DNA of 64,000 nucleotides from Maribacter sp. (GTDB lineage: Bacteria; Bacteroidota; Bacteroidia; Flavobacteriales; Flavobacteriaceae): contig DRFI01000023.1 in assembly GCA_011050675.1 (NCBI GenBank), positions 62,001 to 126,000 on the forward strand, written 5' to 3'. The notes beneath the pieces were generated by a model, which worked only from the letters and a program-made list of their open reading frames with translations, made no database searches and was not told the DNA's origin. Position 1 is the first letter of the stretch. Each line of letters starts with the position of its first letter. Positions 1 to 9,018 of this stretch are shown piece after piece. Made by a program: the position numbers and the translations under genes.

Positions 1-934
1 TAGGTAAATTATTCAAGCCCAAATAAGCTCTTGCCAAACCAAACTTTAAGTCGGCCTTACTTTTAACATCATTAAAAGATTCATGTATAATAAGCGATTT
101 TTCATAGTTTATTAATGCCTCTTTATAATTATTCTTTGTTTGATAATACACACCTTGGGTATAATAAGTCCATGCTAGCCATGTGTTATTTGTGTGATTT
201 TCAAAAAGTATAAAACATTGATCTAAACTTTCCTTCGCTACATCTAAGTTTCCCAGCTTGATGTTTAAAAAAGCAATGTTACTTAAGAGCATAACATCTT
301 TAGTTGGGTCATTTAAATTTTTGGATGATTCTAAAGCTGCAGCATAATATTCAACGGCTTCTTCATGATCTTCTAATAAACTAAAAATTGTACCTAAGTT
401 CATGTTCATACGGAACAAAAAGAATTGATCGTTATTCTTTTCAGCTATTGATAATGCATGTAAAAATTGAGAATAAGTAGTAGGATAGTCTTGCTTATAA
501 AAATATGATTGCCCAAGAACATTGTAAATTTTCATTTCTGTTTTTGGGTACTTCTTTAATTCTGGATCGTTAATAGCCTTTAAGGCAAAATCAATTGATT
601 TATCTGTTTCGCCTTTATATAGATATAAGGTCGAATAATTAGATAAAGCCTCAAATTCACCTTGTTTGTAATTATTTATCTTACTTAGGGAAAGTGCTCT
701 TTCTGAATGTATTAACATAGAATCTTGACCAACTAATCTTAAATAATAAGATAGTTGATTTAGATTATCGATGTATTCGAAGTCATTTTCTGAAAAATCG
801 GGACAAATGGTTAATTGAGAAATTTTCTCTTTATAAAATTGAACACTATCCAACTGTGCAAAAGCAGTAAAATTGCTAAAACAAATAAATGCTAGGATTA
901 AAAAATTACGTTTATAATTTGATATAGAATGCAT
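1..934 (-). CDS. TPR-repeat protein, 3' end outside window
   Basis: Reading leftwards from an ATG at 932-934, the frame stays open to the window edge, so the C-terminus is missing. It opens with a signal peptide (MHSISNYKRN, then a hydrophobic run ending FTAFAQ), followed by about 290 residues of helical repeats of the tetratricopeptide type, with phrases such as LGQSYFYKQDYPTTYSQF and YYQTKNNYKEALINYEKSL. In Bacteroidota such exported TPR regions often precede a membrane helix and a histidine kinase or LuxR-type output domain; that part is not visible here, so the output is inference. No neighbour on its own strand is seen upstream; tRNA-His lies divergently. Confidence 0.8.
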   Translation of the reverse strand, partial: MHSISNYKRNFLILAFICFSNFTAFAQLDSVQFYKEKISQLTICPDFSENDFEYIDNLNQLSYYLRLVGQDSMLIHSERALSLSKINNYKQGEFEALSNYSTLYLYKGETDKSIDFALKAINDPELKKYPKTEMKIYNVLGQSYFYKQDYPTTYSQFLHALSIAEKNNDQFFLFRMNMNLGTIFSLLEDHEEAVEYYAAALESSKNLNDPTKDVMLLSNIAFLNIKLGNLDVAKESLDQCFILFENHTNNTWLAWTYYTQGVYYQTKNNYKEALINYEKSLIIHESFNDVKSKADLKFGLARAYLGLNNLP

Positions 935-1044
935 TACAAATGTTGGGAGTTCTAAGTAGGTTATTTAATAATAAGGTATCAAGTTAAAAATAAATTAATT
1001 AAACAATTCTTAAAATTAATTATTTCTTCAAATATCAATTATTA

Positions 1045-1076
1045 TTTGTTTGGATTGTATAAAAAAATTATCTTTG
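1045..1076 (+). promoter_or_regulatory. Bacteroidota-type promoter of tRNA-His
   Basis: TTTG at 1045-1048 is followed 20 bases later by TATCTTTG at 1069-1076, matching the phylum's -33 TTTG and -7 TAnnTTTG elements. It sits 16 bases before the mature tRNA. Confidence 0.7.
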
Positions 1077-1092
1077 CACTCGCTTACAAATG

Positions 1093-1166
1093 GTGGTTGT
1101 AGCTCAGCTGGTTAGAGCATCGGTTTGTGGTACCGAGGGTCGCCGGTTCGAACCCGGTCTTCCACC
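1093..1166 (+). tRNA. tRNA-His (anticodon GTG)
   Basis: All arms can be folded by eye: D stem 1102-1105/1115-1118, anticodon stem 1120-1124/1132-1136 with GTG at 1127-1129, T stem 1142-1146/1154-1158 with loop TTCGAAC. The acceptor stem is 1093-1099/1159-1165, and a G at 1092 can serve as the histidine-specific G-1 opposite C at 1166. CCA is not encoded. Two neighbouring acceptor positions (5-68 and 6-67) are U opposite U, which is unusual. It has its own promoter and terminator. Confidence 0.95.
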
Positions 1167-1180
1167 CTAAAAGCAAACTA

Positions 1181-1213
1181 AAAGTCTTAGATCTATTTCT
1201 AAGGCTTTTTTTT
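1181..1213 (+). terminator. Rho-independent terminator of tRNA-His
   Basis: A 10-bp stem (1181-1190 with 1199-1208, one G-U pair) with an 8-base loop runs into a T tract, directly behind the tRNA. Confidence 0.75.
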
Positions 1214-1247
1214 ATTTAAAGTCAATTGTAAACCTATTTTTTGAACA

Positions 1248-1287
1248 AAAAAAAGCCTAATAGCTATAGTTACTATTAGGCTTTTTC
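1248..1287 (-). terminator. Terminator after the M28 peptidase gene
   Basis: Arms 1252-1263 and 1273-1284 form a 12-bp stem (AAAGCCTAATAG with CTATTAGGCTTT). On the minus strand it is followed by a T-rich run; it can work in both directions. Confidence 0.7.
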
Positions 1288-1308
1288 TGTAAAATTATCT
1301 AAAGACTT

Positions 1309-2859
1309 TTAGTCTACTTTTAATTTTTGATCTCTATTTGCAATTTCCCAGGCAGTGTAAAAAATTAATCTTGTTCTATTTTCTAACAAATCGTAGTTGA
1401 TTTTGTCTGGAGTATCACTAGGCTTATGATAATCATCATGAGTGCCATTAAAATAGAATATGATAGGAATATTATTCTTTGCAAAGTTGTAATGATCACT
1501 TCTGTAATAAAAACGATTTGGATCATTCTCATCATTATAAGTATAATCCAATTCTATATTTGTGAATTTTTTATTTACACCTTCAGAAAGATCATGAAGC
1601 TCTAAACTTAGTTTGTCCGATCCTATTAAATAAATATAATTGCGATCTCCTTCACGTGCTGGGTCAATTCTTCCTATCATATCAATATTTAGATTGGCTA
1701 CTGTATTAGCAAGAGGAACAATAGGATCTACATCGGTATAATATTGAGAGCCTAGTAACCCTTTTTCTTCTCCTGTTACATGTAAGAATACAATGGAACG
1801 TTTAGGACCATTACCAGTCTTAGCTGCCTTCTTAAAAGCTTCCGCAATTTCTAAAAGAGCAACTGTACCAGAACCATCATCATCTGCACCATTATTAATT
1901 TCTCCATTAGAAGAAATACCAATATGATCTAGGTGAGATGAAATTACCAAATACTCATCTGGTTTCTCAGAACCTTTAATGATTGCAGCAACATTTTCAG
2001 AAGCAATTTTATCATTAGAACTTTCAAAATTTAATTGTAAGCTTTTACTCAAAACTTTGGACTTATTATCCGTCGCTATGTTAGATAATAAGTTTGTTGC
2101 AAGAACTTGGTCTATAAATAAACTATAGAACTCAGGAGAATTATCATCAACAACTTCCATTCGCCCACTATTATTAGTCTTCATAGATTCAAACCTACGT
2201 TTAAACCTATTAAAATTATCAACGTCATAATATAAAACACCAGTAGCACCTTTATCTACTGCTATCTGTATTCTTTTTGTTAAAGATTCTGACATATTAC
2301 TCCAGATGGAAGTTTCGGTAGTGCCAGATAATGTAAAATTACCATCATCATTTTTTGGCTCACCAGATTTCATTAGAACAATCTTACCATTAACATCTAT
2401 ATCATTATAATCAGAGTATGATGAATCTTCTATACCATATGCTGCATATACAATTTCATCAGTTGATGTATTAGCTGCTGTAAATGTAAGAACATGCTCA
2501 CCTATGGGGAAATCTGTGCCATTTACACTTAGTTTTCCAACAGGAAGTTTACTGATTTCTAAAGGTACTTCTTGAAAATAGTTTCCATCTTTTTTTGCCG
2601 CAGGTATTCCTAATTTTTCATACTCTGCTTTGATGTATGCTATTGCTTTTTTCTGACCTGGCTGACCTGTTTCTCTACCTTCAAAGTCATCTGATGCATA
2701 GATGTATAAATGCTCTTTTAATTCTGCTTCTGTAATTGATTCTGCGAACGTAATTTCAGATGCAACAGTAGATGTTTTCGTAGAGACATCTTTAACAGTT
2801 TTTTGAGAAGAATTACATGAAATGGCCGTAGCGACCAATAGGAATAGTGTTTTTTTCAT
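1309..2859 (-). CDS. M28 family zinc aminopeptidase, lipoprotein
   Basis: Exported metallopeptidase expected to remove N-terminal residues from peptides in the periplasm or at the cell surface. I start it at the ATG at 2857-2859 rather than the upstream in-frame ATG at 2883, because MKKTLFLLVATAISC then forms a clean lipoprotein signal with its lipobox Cys. The central part, with a GATGVLYYD segment, resembles a protease-associated domain. The two-zinc site is visible: HLDH near residue 310, the D of NNGADDDGSG, the EE of TGEEKGLLG, the D of NIDMIGR and a C-terminal THDDYHKPSD histidine. Alone on its strand, with a terminator behind it. Substrate unknown. Confidence 0.9.
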   Translation of the reverse strand: MKKTLFLLVATAISCNSSQKTVKDVSTKTSTVASEITFAESITEAELKEHLYIYASDDFEGRETGQPGQKKAIAYIKAEYEKLGIPAAKKDGNYFQEVPLEISKLPVGKLSVNGTDFPIGEHVLTFTAANTSTDEIVYAAYGIEDSSYSDYNDIDVNGKIVLMKSGEPKNDDGNFTLSGTTETSIWSNMSESLTKRIQIAVDKGATGVLYYDVDNFNRFKRRFESMKTNNSGRMEVVDDNSPEFYSLFIDQVLATNLLSNIATDNKSKVLSKSLQLNFESSNDKIASENVAAIIKGSEKPDEYLVISSHLDHIGISSNGEINNGADDDGSGTVALLEIAEAFKKAAKTGNGPKRSIVFLHVTGEEKGLLGSQYYTDVDPIVPLANTVANLNIDMIGRIDPAREGDRNYIYLIGSDKLSLELHDLSEGVNKKFTNIELDYTYNDENDPNRFYYRSDHYNFAKNNIPIIFYFNGTHDDYHKPSDTPDKINYDLLENRTRLIFYTAWEIANRDQKLKVD

Positions 2860-3005
2860 TTTATATAAGTCAAATTTTTTCAAAAATAATCAAATGTTAG
2901 CTTATTAATGCCAACAAATTTGAATTGATTTCTTAGTTGAAATTGCAATAGGTGTAGGGTTCTGTATATTGAGAGCTATTGATTTAAAACTATGTAAATC
3001 AAATA

Positions 3006-3695
3006 TTAATCATATAAAGCTTTAGCAATTGCAGCTTCTACTAAAGGCTCCATTACTTTGTAGCCTTCAACAGTTGGGTGCACTTCATCTCTAGCGTATT
3101 TTTTTGGTAGACCATTGCGCTCATCAACCATATGCGAAAAATAGTCTAAGTAGATATGACCTTGTTTATCTGCATATTCTTTAATCATCTTGTTTAAAGT
3201 GATTATTTTACCTGAAGGTTCTAAACCTGGTTTCCAGGGATAGTCATAAGCCGGTAGGGTAGATGATAAAATCACCTTTATATTATTGGCATGTGCCATT
3301 TCGCTCATACCTTTAATATTGTCCATTACCATTTCTAACGTAGAAGGGCCTGTGTTTCCTGCTATGTCATTGGTTCCAGCCAAAAGAACCATCACTTTAG
3401 GGTTAAGGTTTATAACATCTTGTCTAAAACGTATTAACATTTGCGGTGTAGTTTGCCCACTAATTCCTCTATTAATATAAGGTTTGTCTTTAAAAAATTC
3501 TGGACGATTTTTTAACCATCCGATTGTGATTGAATTTCCCATAAAAACGATACGGTCTTCATTACCCTGGGCTTCTGATAATGCTGCATTTGCTTCTTCA
3601 AAATGTTTTAAATCTGCCCAATCTTGTGAATGCAAAGAAGTCAAACCTAATAAAGTTAGCATAAAGGCTATTGTTAATTTATTTACTGTTTTCAT
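3006..3695 (-). CDS. SGNH/GDSL-type esterase or lipase
   Basis: Secreted hydrolase of the SGNH fold, 229 residues with an N-terminal signal peptide ending near LTSLHSQ. The family blocks are present in order: GNSITIGW (nucleophile Ser, block I, near residue 53), GISGQT (block II Gly), LAGTNDI (block III Asn) and DEVHPT (block V, Asp and His). Such proteins in Bacteroidota remove acyl or acetyl groups from lipids or glycans; the substrate is not determinable here. It follows the 152-residue membrane protein gene by only 13 bases, so the two are probably co-transcribed. Confidence 0.88.
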   Translation of the reverse strand: MKTVNKLTIAFMLTLLGLTSLHSQDWADLKHFEEANAALSEAQGNEDRIVFMGNSITIGWLKNRPEFFKDKPYINRGISGQTTPQMLIRFRQDVINLNPKVMVLLAGTNDIAGNTGPSTLEMVMDNIKGMSEMAHANNIKVILSSTLPAYDYPWKPGLEPSGKIITLNKMIKEYADKQGHIYLDYFSHMVDERNGLPKKYARDEVHPTVEGYKVMEPLVEAAIAKALYD

Positions 3696-3708
3696 TATAT
3701 ATAACTAG

Positions 3709-4167
3709 TTAGGTATTTTGAATTTGGTTTTGTTCGTCTGTGGTTAATGGAATGCTCTTTATAATATTGTCCTTATTTGGTCTTTGTACTGCTAAATAAA
3801 CGAGTAGACATATAGAAATGACAAGCGGTAATGCGTTACCTGTATTGTAATACGCAAAGAGCCCTATAAATGCTGGCATTTCTATAAGGGCATACTTAAT
3901 GTGTAATGCAGATTGATATTTTTTTAATTTTTCCTCAAACTTAATATCCAATTTTATTTTAGATGTCATTTTCTTAAAAATCCATTGACTACCGAAATAG
4001 CCCAACATAGCAAAAACAGGTACTGCATATAAAAAAGGACCTTGACCATTGGTACTCGTATTGAATGTGTTTATTTGGAGAATAACCCAAATAGTAAAAA
4101 TGATTAACCCTCCAAGTAAGAACAAATGCATAATTGATAGGCTCTTGATAAAATTTTTTAGTTCCAT
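3709..4167 (-). CDS. Small four-helix membrane protein, unknown function
   Basis: I do not recognise a named family. The 152 residues contain about four hydrophobic segments: LFLLGGLIIFTIWVIL, FLYAVPVFAMLGYF, a pair around MPAFIGLFAYY and LPLVISICLLVYL, with a Lys-rich loop (KKMTSKIKLDIKFEEKLKK) between helices two and three. It is the first gene of a likely two-gene unit with the SGNH esterase. Its start is divergent from a DUF2279-like gene. Confidence 0.7.
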   Translation of the reverse strand: MELKNFIKSLSIMHLFLLGGLIIFTIWVILQINTFNTSTNGQGPFLYAVPVFAMLGYFGSQWIFKKMTSKIKLDIKFEEKLKKYQSALHIKYALIEMPAFIGLFAYYNTGNALPLVISICLLVYLAVQRPNKDNIIKSIPLTTDEQNQIQNT

Positions 4168-4244
4168 ATATTTTTTAAAATTCTAAGATAATATAAAATA
4201 AATCGAATGGGTATTTAACGTACAAATAGTAGCGTAATTTAAAA

Positions 4245-4274
4245 TTGTGGCATAGGCTAGAATATTTATCTTTG
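4245..4274 (+). promoter_or_regulatory. Bacteroidota-type promoter abutting the DUF2279-like start
   Basis: TTG at 4245-4247, 19 bases, then TATCTTTG at 4267-4274. The ATG at 4281 follows only six bases later, so the transcript would have almost no leader. Confidence 0.65.
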
Positions 4275-4280
4275 CGCGGT

Positions 4281-4736
4281 ATGCAAAAGATTATTACAAT
4301 TTTATTTCTTCTTTTTACTCTTCATAGCACCTATTCTCAAATAGAACAAGATAAAGTACTTCACTTTTTAGGAGGTAACTTATATGGTTTGGTGGGTGCA
4401 GGAGTTGCCAATGAAATTTCTGATGGTGACAGAACCTGGACTTTTATCGGTGCAGTAGGTGGTAGTTTACTTATTGGATTAGCAAAAGAAAGTATTGATC
4501 AAAATCAATATGGAGGTTGGAGTAATGAAGATTTACTGGCTACTGTGTTAGGTGGGGCTACAGTAGGAGTGACCATCGATATTTTCAAAAAACGGAAACA
4601 ACGCAAAAGAGAGCAGTTATTTAAGGACGCGATTAAAACTGCTGAGTTTAGCTCTAAAAAGATATTCCCAATAGAAACAACAGAAATTAATTCATTGTTA
4701 GTATTGGGAATATCTACTAGTGTTCTACAAAAATAA
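4281..4736 (+). CDS. DUF2279/YfiM-like exported protein
   Basis: A 151-residue protein with signal peptide MQKIITILFLLFTLHSTYSQ followed by QDKVLHFLGGNLYG, two Gly-rich hydrophobic segments (FIGAVGGSLLIGLAKESID and LLATVLGGATVGVTIDIF) and a basic KKRKQRKRE stretch. The D-K-x-x-H-F opening and the KE(x)D(x)5GGWSxxD phrase recall YfiM/DUF2279 proteins of unknown function. An upstream in-frame ATG at 4245 is rejected because it would lie within the promoter and spoil the signal peptide. Convergent with the S10 peptidase gene, sharing a hairpin terminator. Confidence 0.75.
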   Translation: MQKIITILFLLFTLHSTYSQIEQDKVLHFLGGNLYGLVGAGVANEISDGDRTWTFIGAVGGSLLIGLAKESIDQNQYGGWSNEDLLATVLGGATVGVTIDIFKKRKQRKREQLFKDAIKTAEFSSKKIFPIETTEINSLLVLGISTSVLQK

Positions 4737-4738
4737 AT

Positions 4739-4769
4739 TTAAGTGCCGTTTAATATTTGGCACTTTTAT
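4739..4769. terminator. Shared bidirectional terminator
   Basis: AAGTGCC at 4741-4747 pairs with GGCACTT at 4759-4765, with T-rich flanks on both strands. The stop codon of the minus-strand S10 peptidase lies in the loop. Confidence 0.55.
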
Positions 4770-6234
4770 CTATAGCTATTGTTCGTTTTATAAAATCACG
4801 AATATCATCATTTGCTGTTTTTAAATCTTCTCGTCTCAAGTACATCATATGTCCTGATCTATAGCCTTTAAAGCTAAACCTATCTTTCATACGTCCACTC
4901 GGATCAACTTGCCACATCGTATATTTAGCGTTGAAATAAGTAGTAGCACCATCATAATAACCAGATTGTACCATAACATTCAAATAAGGGTTTTGTGCCA
5001 TTGCTTGTCTTAAATCTTCTCTAGTATTATCATCATCATTATTCCATGGGTGAACAGGTCCGAACATATTATATTTTACATCGGTTTTGAAATTTAATTC
5101 TTCCTGTAAATAATAATTAATAGCAGGGGTAAAGCTATGTAACCAAGAAGTTAATTCAGAATTATAATCTGGGCGCATGCCTGCTATTTGCTTGTCTATA
5201 CCTAAGTATCTAGAGTCTAAACGCCCTACAGTGTAACCACTTTTATCTTTTAAAAGATTTTTCCAATAGAAAGATGTAGGAACCACTAAATTTTGATCAA
5301 GTATATCTTTTTTACTTAGTCCAGAATAGTACGCCATTTTATCTGCTACGGCATCTTTTTCTGTAGCACTTAAAAATCCGCCTTTTGCAAGAGCAGGTAT
5401 TAATTTATCAATTGTATATGCTTCTGATTCTGGTAGAATTTCTAGCAAATCCTTACTCTGTAACGCAGGCGGTAAAGCTTTGTGATGCCATGCTGCAGCA
5501 GTAAAATATGGCAGATTTATGGCTTCGGCAACCGGTCCACTATTTCTTATTACTTTATAATCTGCAGGGGATACCATTATTACACCATTCAAGTACATCC
5601 ATTGCTGGTTTTGTAGCGCTAAAGAAAGCCCCATAACACGTGTGCCACCGTAACTTTCTCCAATAATATACTTAGGAGAACGCCATCTATTGTTTCTAGT
5701 AACAAAGGTGTTTAACCATTCGGCTAAATATTTTATATCTGCATTAATTCCGAAGAATTTATCTCTATCAATATCTTTACCACTTGCAGGTATGGTACGG
5801 CTGTATCCTGTATTTACAGGGTTTACATAAACTATATCTGCGATGTCTAAGACAGAATGCGGATTTTCACTTACACCGTAAGGTTGAACAGGGTATCCTT
5901 CATCATCAATTTTTAATATTCTAGGTCCGGTATACGCTAAGTGCATCCAAACAGAACCAGAACCTGGTCCGCCATTAAATGAAATTAATAAAGGTCTTGC
6001 TGCGCGGTCCTTAATATTGTTCCTGGTGTAATAGGTATAATGTAATGATGCAATTGGCTTTGCATTCTCATCCCATACAGGTTGTGTACCCGTTTGGGCG
6101 GTATAAGAAAACGTTGTGCCATTAATTGTAGCATTGTGCTGGGAGGTAATGACAGTGTCTATAGGTAGTTCTCTAGACTGGGCTAGGGCAAAGGTAGTTA
6201 CCAGACAAATAGATAATTGTAAAAGTTTTTTCAT
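4750..6234 (-). CDS. S10 serine carboxypeptidase-like peptidase
   Basis: Secreted protein of 494 residues with a signal peptide ending FALAQ. The alpha/beta-hydrolase landmarks of peptidase family S10 are visible: the oxyanion segment SFNGGPGSGSVWMHL near residue 90, the nucleophile in GESYGGTR near residue 194, an Asp in QSGYYDGATTY and the His in RSGHMMYLRRED near the C-terminus. The family cleaves C-terminal residues; bacterial members of this length are common in Bacteroidota but poorly characterised. It is a single-gene unit; its stop codon lies inside the shared hairpin. Confidence 0.88.
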   Translation of the reverse strand: MKKLLQLSICLVTTFALAQSRELPIDTVITSQHNATINGTTFSYTAQTGTQPVWDENAKPIASLHYTYYTRNNIKDRAARPLLISFNGGPGSGSVWMHLAYTGPRILKIDDEGYPVQPYGVSENPHSVLDIADIVYVNPVNTGYSRTIPASGKDIDRDKFFGINADIKYLAEWLNTFVTRNNRWRSPKYIIGESYGGTRVMGLSLALQNQQWMYLNGVIMVSPADYKVIRNSGPVAEAINLPYFTAAAWHHKALPPALQSKDLLEILPESEAYTIDKLIPALAKGGFLSATEKDAVADKMAYYSGLSKKDILDQNLVVPTSFYWKNLLKDKSGYTVGRLDSRYLGIDKQIAGMRPDYNSELTSWLHSFTPAINYYLQEELNFKTDVKYNMFGPVHPWNNDDDNTREDLRQAMAQNPYLNVMVQSGYYDGATTYFNAKYTMWQVDPSGRMKDRFSFKGYRSGHMMYLRREDLKTANDDIRDFIKRTIAIDKSAKY

Positions 6235-6469
6235 GGTTTGTTAAGGTTCTGTTGAATAACGAAAATAAGAATAAAAGCTTTAATCTATCTTCTGAAAAGG
6301 TTGATTTCTAAGTTAATATCATATCAATAATTTAGGCTTCTATAAAAAAGGATAAGTCAATTTATTTTGAATTTTAATGATATTTTTAAATGTAAATTTC
6401 AACGCTGTTATTTATGAGTTCAGTGATTTTTATTTAATTTTCAATATTTTTTATTATAAATATAAATAC

Positions 6470-7606
6470 ATGAAACATTTTACAAGACGCTCTTTTAATA
6501 GTCTAGCTACAAAAGGAATTTTAGGATCTGCATTATTAGGAAACATGCCTATGGCAAATGCGCTTACCTTGGGTGAAAAGAATAAAAAGTTAGGTATAGC
6601 TCTTGTGGGTTTAGGTAGTTATAGTACTTATCAATTGGCACCTTCGTTACTAGACACAGACCATTGTTATTTGGCTGGAATTGTGACAGGCACAAAAGAG
6701 AAAGAGTCAATTTGGCAAGAGAAATATAACATACCAAAGAAGAACATTTATAACTATGATAATTTTGATGCTATTGCAATGAACGATACAATTGATATTG
6801 TTTATGTAGCACTGCCTAATAGCATGCATGTCGATTTTTGTATTCGTGCTGCTAAAGCGGGCAAGCATGTTATATGTGAAAAACCTATGGCTGTTAGTGT
6901 TCCCGAATGTGATGCTATCATTAATGCCTGTAATGAAAATAATGTAAAACTCTCCGTAGGATATAGAATGCAAAGTGACCCTTACACCAATGAGGTTAAG
7001 AAATTTGTAAAAGAGAAAACATTTGGTGACGTTCTTTTTGTTTCTTCAGATGCGGGTTACATATCTAAAGGTAACCCAGAGCAATGGCGATTAGATAAAA
7101 AAATGGCTGGTGGTGGTGCCTTAATGAATATGGGTGTATATGCAATACAAACTAGTATTTATGGTGCCGGACAAAACCCAATATCTGTTTCTGCTCAAGA
7201 ATTTAGTACTAGACCCGATTATTTTAAGGATACCGATGAAACCATTACTGCCCAATTTAAATTTGATAATGGAGCTGTGGCACATATGATGACTTCACAT
7301 AACGCAAACGGTAATAGGTTAAAAGTACATTGTAGTGACGGTTGGTTCGAAATTGACCCTGCACATAGTTATGGACCTATAAGTGGTAGAACTTCTAACG
7401 GAAATACTTTAGAATTTCCGCACAAAAGACAACAAGCACTGCAAATGGATGATTTCTCTAAGCATATTTTAACAGGTTCTAAAAATATAGCACCAGGTGA
7501 GATGGGAAAACGTGATATGATTATTGTTGAAGCTATTTACAAATCAATTTCTGAAGGAGGAAAGGAGCAAATGCTTGATTTAGGTTATCTAGGTATTGTG
7601 TCGTAA
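6470..7606 (+). CDS. Tat-exported Gfo/Idh/MocA oxidoreductase
   Basis: NAD(P)-dependent sugar-type dehydrogenase of 378 residues. The start at 6470 gives a twin-arginine signal (TRRSFNSLATKG, hydrophobic run, MANA); the longer frame from 6377 has an unconvincing Phe/Tyr-rich N-terminus. The Rossmann segment ALVGLGSYSTYQLAP follows, then the family's GKHVICEKPMA motif with the catalytic Lys and the GGGALMNMGVYAIQ segment. The sugar substrate is not predictable. AT-rich upstream region; convergent with the TIGR02757 gene. Confidence 0.85.
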   Translation: MKHFTRRSFNSLATKGILGSALLGNMPMANALTLGEKNKKLGIALVGLGSYSTYQLAPSLLDTDHCYLAGIVTGTKEKESIWQEKYNIPKKNIYNYDNFDAIAMNDTIDIVYVALPNSMHVDFCIRAAKAGKHVICEKPMAVSVPECDAIINACNENNVKLSVGYRMQSDPYTNEVKKFVKEKTFGDVLFVSSDAGYISKGNPEQWRLDKKMAGGGALMNMGVYAIQTSIYGAGQNPISVSAQEFSTRPDYFKDTDETITAQFKFDNGAVAHMMTSHNANGNRLKVHCSDGWFEIDPAHSYGPISGRTSNGNTLEFPHKRQQALQMDDFSKHILTGSKNIAPGEMGKRDMIIVEAIYKSISEGGKEQMLDLGYLGIVS

Positions 7607-7689
7607 AATTTTGTTTTTCAGTTAATTTAAGCTGTAATTATTATTACAATTATAAAAATACTGACTAAGACATAAAACGAAATTATAAT

Positions 7690-8454
7690 TTAGAATTTTT
7701 CAAAAACACCTAATCCAAATAGTGCAAAATCGTATTTAACAGGGTCTAGTGGGGCCATTTCCCTTAAGTTTTTGTCTAATTCGGCAAGAGCTTTAGCGTC
7801 GTTCTGTTTACGTTTTAACAAACCTAGTTTTCTAGCTACGTTTCCAGAATGTACATCTAAAGGACAAGATAGTTTAGATGGGTTGATGTTTTTCCAAATT
7901 CCGAAATCTACGTTTGTAGTTGCACCCCTAACCATCCATCGCAAAAACATATTTATTCTTTTAGCAGCAGAACCTTTTAATGGATCAGAAACATGTTTGG
8001 TTGTCCTTTGCTCATAAGGTATTTCAAAAAATATTTCCTTAAATTTTGAAATAGTGGGCTGTAAGGAATCAACGCCTTGGTGAAGAGTAAAAACACCTTC
8101 TAAGCCATTGTGCTTAGTATAAATGTTTTTAAGACTTTGAATAAAAAAGACTAAATCAATATCGTTGAAGGTTCTGTGTACAAAACCGGCTAGATTTTCT
8201 AAATCATCTTCTGAGTAATTCATCACAAAATCATAAGGACTTTGACCCATTTTTTCCATTAGCTTGTGAGAATTGTTGATGATGCTTTTTCTATTGCCCC
8301 AAGCAATGGTTGCTGTTAAAAAAGCACTAATCTCAATATCTTCTTTTTTATTAAAAAGATGGGGTATTTGAATAGGATCTGTTTCTAAGAATTCAGGATT
8401 ATTGTACTGAATAACTTTCTCATCAAGAAATATTTTTAATTCATTTTTAGTCAT
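7690..8454 (-). CDS. TIGR02757/DUF2400 family protein
   Basis: Cytoplasmic protein of 254 residues. Phrases such as TATIAWGNRKSIINN, HRTFNDIDLVFF, KGSAAKRINMFLRWMVR and CPLDVHSGNVARKLGLL are typical of this family, which has a helix-hairpin-helix DNA-glycosylase-like flavour but no assigned reaction. Its start codon overlaps the stop of the CPBP protease gene by four bases (ATGA), which points to translational coupling in a three-gene operon with the ABC ATPase. Confidence 0.85.
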   Translation of the reverse strand: MTKNELKIFLDEKVIQYNNPEFLETDPIQIPHLFNKKEDIEISAFLTATIAWGNRKSIINNSHKLMEKMGQSPYDFVMNYSEDDLENLAGFVHRTFNDIDLVFFIQSLKNIYTKHNGLEGVFTLHQGVDSLQPTISKFKEIFFEIPYEQRTTKHVSDPLKGSAAKRINMFLRWMVRGATTNVDFGIWKNINPSKLSCPLDVHSGNVARKLGLLKRKQNDAKALAELDKNLREMAPLDPVKYDFALFGLGVFEKF

Positions 8455-9008
8455 TCAATGGGGATATCTAATAATTGCATGATTAATACAGGGACAATTA
8501 ATACCATGTTATAGCAGGCATGTAATGCCATTGACCATATAAGACCAAAGCGTATTCTAATATATCCCAGAAGAAAACCCACACTAATTTGTGGAGCAAC
8601 TAATAGCGGAGAAAATAGTAAAACTTGCTTGGTCATTTCAAAGTTACTTATGTGCATAAAACCGAAAAGAACTGTAAATAAGTAAAAAGCAATTTTAAAA
8701 AATTTAGATTTTTTAAAAAAGACTAGTGGTCCCCTAAAAAAGAGTTCTTCGAAAAAAGGAGCTATTATTACCGCTAAGAAAAAGATTAATGTAACCGAAT
8801 AATTTTCGAACAAATCATCTATGGCATGTTTACCGACATTAAGATGAAGTATATTTTCTGCAAAACTGGCGACCATTAAAAGTATAATACTTAAACATAA
8901 TGCCAAAATCAACAATTTAAATAACGTTCTTAATTTGTGCGATGTAGACGTATTTGCATCCTGCTCGTAAACGGGATGCTTTGCAAATAGTAAAATTTCG
9001 TTTAGCAT
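8451..9008 (-). CDS. CPBP-family intramembrane metalloprotease
   Basis: Integral membrane protein of 185 residues with about five hydrophobic helices. It carries the CAAX-protease/bacteriocin-processing signature: EELFFRG (EExxxR) in the middle, a His in GFMHISNF, and a His in LHACYNMV near the C-terminus. Members cleave or process membrane substrates; none can be named here. It lies between the ABC ATPase gene (10-base gap) and the TIGR02757 gene (4-base overlap). Confidence 0.85.
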   Translation of the reverse strand: MLNEILLFAKHPVYEQDANTSTSHKLRTLFKLLILALCLSIILLMVASFAENILHLNVGKHAIDDLFENYSVTLIFFLAVIIAPFFEELFFRGPLVFFKKSKFFKIAFYLFTVLFGFMHISNFEMTKQVLLFSPLLVAPQISVGFLLGYIRIRFGLIWSMALHACYNMVLIVPVLIMQLLDIPIE

Positions 9009-9018
9009 TTGTTCTGGT

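Noticed and set aside
1309-2883. Longer M28 peptidase start with MKKFDLYK
   Set aside because: It would put a charged stretch before the lipoprotein signal; the ATG at 2859 gives a proper lipobox.
7629-7650. TGTAAT/ATTACA hairpin between the first oxidoreductase and the TIGR02757 gene
   Set aside because: Only six A/T-rich pairs and no T tract, so it does not reach the standard for a terminator or operator.
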